From assembly GCA_900546395.1 (NCBI GenBank), contig URDD01000085.1, forward strand, positions 1 to 9,283: a stretch of 9,283 nucleotides of DNA, in the 5' to 3' direction. The position numbers and the translations under genes are program-made. The notes beneath the pieces were generated by a model. It was not told the DNA's origin. It did no database searches and worked only from the letters and a program-made list of their open reading frames with translations. The stretch's first letter is position 1; the number at the start of each line of letters is the position of its first letter. Shown here piece after piece: positions 6,433-9,283 of the stretch. The DNA comes from an uncultured Bacteroidales bacterium. GTDB lineage: Bacteria > Bacteroidota > Bacteroidia > Bacteroidales > UBA932.

Positions 6433-8229
6433 ATGAAAAAAATTATACCGTTTATATTGCTTTGTGTCTTGTCTGCTTGTACGGAGGAACTTCCGGTTGT
6501 GCCGGATGCCAGTAAGGATACAGAATCATTAGCAGCAACAAAAACCGCAACTAAGGAATTCGAGCATCTTCCGAATCCGTATGCTTTAGACAATATGCAG
6601 GCTGTTTACGATGCTTACGATAGCTCTATTGAACTTGAAGCAACTGACTTGTATGTTCGCTTCATGCCTTTGGATACGGCTCAGATACATGATCTGACAT
6701 ATGATTATGGCCTTGAACTTTTTGACTATCCACTTGATATAAATCTTGAAGAAGGAGATGTATATGTGGATCCTTCTGTTCAGGAAGGAGAATACACATG
6801 GAAATATACTACTGTAAAGCCTGATTTTGTTTTTCCTAAGGATATAAAATATGAAATATTGGAGGAATGTTATATTCCCGATGAGGGAGAAGAGATAGTG
6901 GTAACTAAAGGGGAAACTGTCAATGTGGAAGAAGCGGCTTTCATGAGTCTTGGATATACGCTTGAAGATTCGAGAATTGAAACTAAGGCAAGTCGGTATC
7001 CGCAAGGGACTATTACTGTTAAAGATGATTATTCAGGTAAAGATGTGCCTGTCAAAGGCGTGAAAATAAGATGCCATACGATTGTTAAATGGGCTACTGC
7101 TTATACCGATGATAACGGGGTATATAAGATGGAGAAGAAATTTCTGGTGAAACCTTTTTACGGGATTGTCTTTGAAAATATTAAAGATTTTGACCTATGG
7201 GATCAATACGGACCAGTAGCAAAGGCCAATTATAGCATGGGACGGCATACTAACAAAGGATACTCGAAACAGATAGATAAAGGGAATTCAGCATGGGCAC
7301 GATGTGCTGTCAATAATGCAGGTTATGAGTATTACCAGATGTGTGAGAATATAGGTATCCCTAAACCTCCGAAAACATTGAAAATATGGTTGTTTAATAA
7401 TACGGAAGCGTCTTCTGCTCCCATGCTAAGAAGAATTGAGGACTATATAGGTATCAATGGCGAGAATGGAATAATAGACTTTTTTATCAATGTTGGGTGT
7501 GGAATAACGGTAAACCTGCTCTATCAAATGCTTAAATTTATTACGCCTGACATAACTATCGGGACATTGAATAAGAAATATAATGAAATTTATGAACATG
7601 TAAATCATGAAATGTCGCATGCAAGCCATTTCAGTACAGTAGGCAGTGAATTTTGGGCTGAATATATCAGTTATATAATAACATACGGTATCGGTAGTAA
7701 TGGAGCATATGGCGATGGAACAGGAAAGAATGCAGAACTGTGCGGTATTGGCGAAATGTGGGGATACTTTATGGGATTTGCGCAGGAATCGGAAAAATTC
7801 AACAAATCGACTATATGGCCTGAACAAGGCCATGACTATTGGATAAAGCCAGGAGTATTCGGGGATTTGTATGACAATAATGTTCTGACAAAGCGTCAGA
7901 TATATGACTGTCTGACTGCTGATGTAAGAACTTATGATGCACTGGTTTCTACCATGTATAGCAAATATTCTTTAAAGGCAGATGCAATAGAAAAGGCTTT
8001 TATAGATAATAAGATTAAACCTAATGTAGATAAGCCTAGTAATGATGCTTCATGCATAAATATGACAATATCTTCCCCACATACGATAGTTGGGGAGAAT
8101 ATCCTTGTGAAGGATAGCAAGGTCATCAATGGAGCCCAATTCACAGTGCATGCCACAGGAACGGTAACAATAGACGGTTCTTTTATTGTAAATCCGGACT
8201 CCGGTTTCGAAATCACACATCTGAACTAA
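6433..8229 (+). CDS. Putative HExxH zinc metallopeptidase lipoprotein
   Basis: This 598-residue protein has a type II signal peptide with lipobox LSAC (Cys16). The residues after the cysteine (TEE) are acidic, which in Bacteroidetes can favour display on the outer face of the outer membrane. Residues about 45-150 resemble an N-terminal region seen in other Bacteroidales secreted proteins (LYVRFMPLDTAQ, LFDYPLDINLEEGDVYVDPS). Residues about 189-250 look like a carboxypeptidase-regulatory-type beta sandwich. A probable catalytic domain covers about 270-520. It has HEMSH at 392-396, an exact HExxH zinc-peptidase motif, with H399 close by. Candidate third ligands are E410 in FWAEY and E441 in GIGEMWGYF. 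Residues about 540-598 are a repetitive beta-strand tail (INGAQFTVHATGTVTIDGSFIV). I do not recognise a named peptidase family, and substrate and activity are unproven. Probably cotranscribed with the S74 gene and the two small lipoprotein genes. Confidence 0.75.
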   Translation: MKKIIPFILLCVLSACTEELPVVPDASKDTESLAATKTATKEFEHLPNPYALDNMQAVYDAYDSSIELEATDLYVRFMPLDTAQIHDLTYDYGLELFDYPLDINLEEGDVYVDPSVQEGEYTWKYTTVKPDFVFPKDIKYEILEECYIPDEGEEIVVTKGETVNVEEAAFMSLGYTLEDSRIETKASRYPQGTITVKDDYSGKDVPVKGVKIRCHTIVKWATAYTDDNGVYKMEKKFLVKPFYGIVFENIKDFDLWDQYGPVAKANYSMGRHTNKGYSKQIDKGNSAWARCAVNNAGYEYYQMCENIGIPKPPKTLKIWLFNNTEASSAPMLRRIEDYIGINGENGIIDFFINVGCGITVNLLYQMLKFITPDITIGTLNKKYNEIYEHVNHEMSHASHFSTVGSEFWAEYISYIITYGIGSNGAYGDGTGKNAELCGIGEMWGYFMGFAQESEKFNKSTIWPEQGHDYWIKPGVFGDLYDNNVLTKRQIYDCLTADVRTYDALVSTMYSKYSLKADAIEKAFIDNKIKPNVDKPSNDASCINMTISSPHTIVGENILVKDSKVINGAQFTVHATGTVTIDGSFIVNPDSGFEITHLN

Positions 8230-8239
8230 GTTGATAAAA

Positions 8240-8701
8240 ATGAAATGTTTATTATTTGTGCTTTTGTTGTTATTGACAGTCTCTTGTAATAAATTTAATA
8301 AACCAGAAACCATGGTGTACACACGTTCTTCATTATGGATCGTAGATAATCTTACCGAAGAGACGATTACCATTTCATGGAATTTTCCGGAAGACAGCAG
8401 ACATGAAGAACAAGTCCTATCACGAGAGTTAATTATTATAGGGTCATTAGATTCTACGATACCGTATGTCAATCCTGACTTTACAGAAATTCAAAAGTTA
8501 GCAGGGAAAGAAGAAATGACGGTATCAGTATGTTCTAAAGAAGGCGTTTTTTTGAAAACATGGCGTTGGTCTGAACGAAACAGTCCCGGACGACAGTTTT
8601 TTGATGAATTATTGTGGGAAAAGACAGAAAACGCGTATTATCTTAAAATGACAGATGTTGTCTGGCATTTTAAGATAATGCCGGAAGATATAGGAATGTA
8701 A
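8240..8701 (+). CDS. Small lipoprotein of unknown function, paralogue 1
   Basis: I chose the ATG at 8240, giving 153 residues. An upstream TTG at 8231 would add only three residues, has nothing to recommend it, and sits almost on the preceding stop. The N-terminus is a type II signal peptide with lipobox TVSC (Cys16). The rest looks like a beta sandwich: LWIVDNLTEETITISW at 32-47, then a conserved block WRWSERNSPGRQFFDELLW at 108-126, and a final strand VVWHFKIMPED. This block and the overall layout recur in the next gene, so the two are tandem paralogues. It starts 10 bases after the metallopeptidase lipoprotein stop, which strongly suggests cotranscription. I do not recognise the family. 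Roles such as binding partner, inhibitor or structural surface component are all open. Confidence 0.8.
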   Translation: MKCLLFVLLLLLTVSCNKFNKPETMVYTRSSLWIVDNLTEETITISWNFPEDSRHEEQVLSRELIIIGSLDSTIPYVNPDFTEIQKLAGKEEMTVSVCSKEGVFLKTWRWSERNSPGRQFFDELLWEKTENAYYLKMTDVVWHFKIMPEDIGM

Positions 8702-8732
8702 GAAAAGATAATCAGGTAGTTGCTCATACTCT

Positions 8733-9203
8733 ATGAAACGAATTATATCTGTAATCTTAATTGTGATAAGCTCTGTTTCTTGTGACCCAGAAATTTATTT
8801 ATCTGGAGGTCATGAATCGGAATGGTTTATAAAGAATAATACCGATGTTACTTTTTCTGTTTCCTGGATGTATGATGATATCTATGAAAAAGTACAAATT
8901 GCACCTGGAGACTCTATTGCCTTAGGAGTTGTCCGTAGTATACGATCAATAGGAGATCCCAAATTCAGTTATATTACTGAAATAGTAGGATCTGGTGATG
9001 ACAAGGGATTGATATTCTATTCCGAGAATGGCTTTCCAATAAGACATTGGCGTTGGTCGCAACGGAACGATTCCGGACGACAACTATTCGATGAATCGCT
9101 CTGGCGGAAATATGTCCGGGATCAGCAGCCTCAGCCTGACCGCAAGGGATATTTAGACGTGACTTGGGTCTTCGATGTTTTTTCGGAGGATTTGCAGAAA
9201 TGA
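8733..9203 (+). CDS. Small lipoprotein of unknown function, paralogue 2
   Basis: The 156-residue product starts with a type II signal peptide, lipobox SVSC (Cys17), followed by DPE. It aligns end to end with the preceding lipoprotein. WFIKNNTDVTFSVSW at 31-45 matches the LWIVDNLTEETITISW strand pair, IAPGDSIALG at 56-65 fits a beta-turn region, WRWSQRNDSGRQLFDESLW at 106-124 is the strongly conserved block, and DVTWVFDVFSEDL at 142-154 is the closing strand. The identity is concentrated in the WRW block and also visible at DNA level (TGGCGTTGGTC and CCGGACGACA occur in both), whereas the N-terminal halves have diverged. It lies 31 bases after paralogue 1 and is the last clear gene in the block. 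Function is unknown; an envelope location is inferred from the lipobox. Confidence 0.8.
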   Translation: MKRIISVILIVISSVSCDPEIYLSGGHESEWFIKNNTDVTFSVSWMYDDIYEKVQIAPGDSIALGVVRSIRSIGDPKFSYITEIVGSGDDKGLIFYSENGFPIRHWRWSQRNDSGRQLFDESLWRKYVRDQQPQPDRKGYLDVTWVFDVFSEDLQK

Positions 9204-9227
9204 CAAATGACTTGAACGTTAAAAACT

Positions 9228-9259
9228 TGACACTTTAGGAGCACAATAGAAAAGTGTCA
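9228..9259 (-). terminator. Inverted repeat, possible leftward terminator
   Basis: TGACACTTT (9228-9236) and AAAGTGTCA (9251-9259) form a perfect nine-base stem with a 14-base loop. On the plus strand the stem is followed by CATGAAAG with no T-tract, so it is a poor terminator for the lipoprotein cluster. On the minus strand it is followed by AGTTTTT, which fits a rho-independent terminator for a leftward gene lying beyond the window. The long loop and modest GC content weaken this. An operator or the end of a mobile element is the alternative. Confidence 0.35.
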
Positions 9260-9260
9260 C

Positions 9261-9283
9261 ATGAAAGAAAGGACAAAACTTAA
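9261..9283 (+). other. Possible start of a reading frame cut by the window end
   Basis: An ATG one base after the right arm of the inverted repeat opens a frame reading MKERTKL up to the window edge. Seven codons are too few to identify anything. If it is real, the inverted repeat immediately before it would be in its leader and could be an operator. If the repeat is instead a leftward terminator, this frame is probably spurious. Confidence 0.15.

Noticed and set aside
8231..8239. TTG at 8231 as the start of the first small lipoprotein
   Set aside because: It lies one base after the preceding stop and adds only three residues; the ATG at 8240 gives a normal lipoprotein signal peptide.
6586..8472. 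Several minus-strand open frames opposite the metallopeptidase lipoprotein and the first small lipoprotein
   Set aside because: No recognisable motifs, and they overlap genes with lipoboxes and consistent domain layout on the other strand.
1..9283. CRISPR array, tRNA or rRNA genes, riboswitch
   Set aside because: I found no regularly spaced repeats, no cloverleaf-like segment and no rRNA-like sequence by reading; noncoding space is small.

Overview
The window looks like chromosomal DNA of a gut-type Bacteroidales bacterium. The evidence is a Bacteroidetes-style GH77 4-alpha-glucanotransferase with a CBM20-like N-terminus, lipoproteins with short type II signal peptides, weak or absent Shine-Dalgarno sequences, a TAnnTTTG-type -7 element before malQ, and a secreted peptidase S74 protein of a kind common in that phylum. 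I cannot assign a genus from the sequence alone.

Left edge (1-994, minus strand): a small accessory cluster transcribed leftward, in the order DUF4160 protein, DUF2442-plus-HTH protein, MNT-type nucleotidyltransferase. The first two are coupled by a single base. The nucleotidyltransferase runs into a GC-rich, hairpin-rich element at 1-72 that supplies its last residues and its stop codon, so it looks 3'-truncated. Any HEPN-type partner that once followed it is not in the window. The DUF4160 reading frame also seems short at its N-terminus. The cluster looks like a partly decayed toxin-antitoxin-like or regulatory module.

Core block (1048-5592): malQ (plus strand) faces a DinF-like MATE transporter convergently, with only four bases between the stop codons. 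The MATE gene lies 8 bases downstream of rsgA, the ribosome-assembly GTPase, and the two probably form a leftward operon. These are ordinary housekeeping or metabolic genes. Two oddities are the shortened starch-binding N-terminus of MalQ and an Ala/Ser-rich insertion in the MATE protein.

Right block (5579-9203, plus strand, AT-richer by eye): after a 212-base AT-rich leader with direct repeats and small palindromes comes a four-gene set that is probably one transcription unit. Its genes are a small secreted protein with a complete S74 intramolecular-chaperone domain (Ser-Lys dyad present), a 598-residue lipoprotein with an HExxH zinc-peptidase motif, and two tandem, diverged paralogous lipoproteins sharing a WRWSxRNxxGRQxFDExLW block. 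All four products carry export signals. They look like an envelope or surface system of unknown function, and this is the most interesting part of the window.

Right edge (9204-9283): an inverted repeat that reads best as a terminator for a leftward gene outside the window, with an ATG immediately after it that could begin a further reading frame cut off by the window end.
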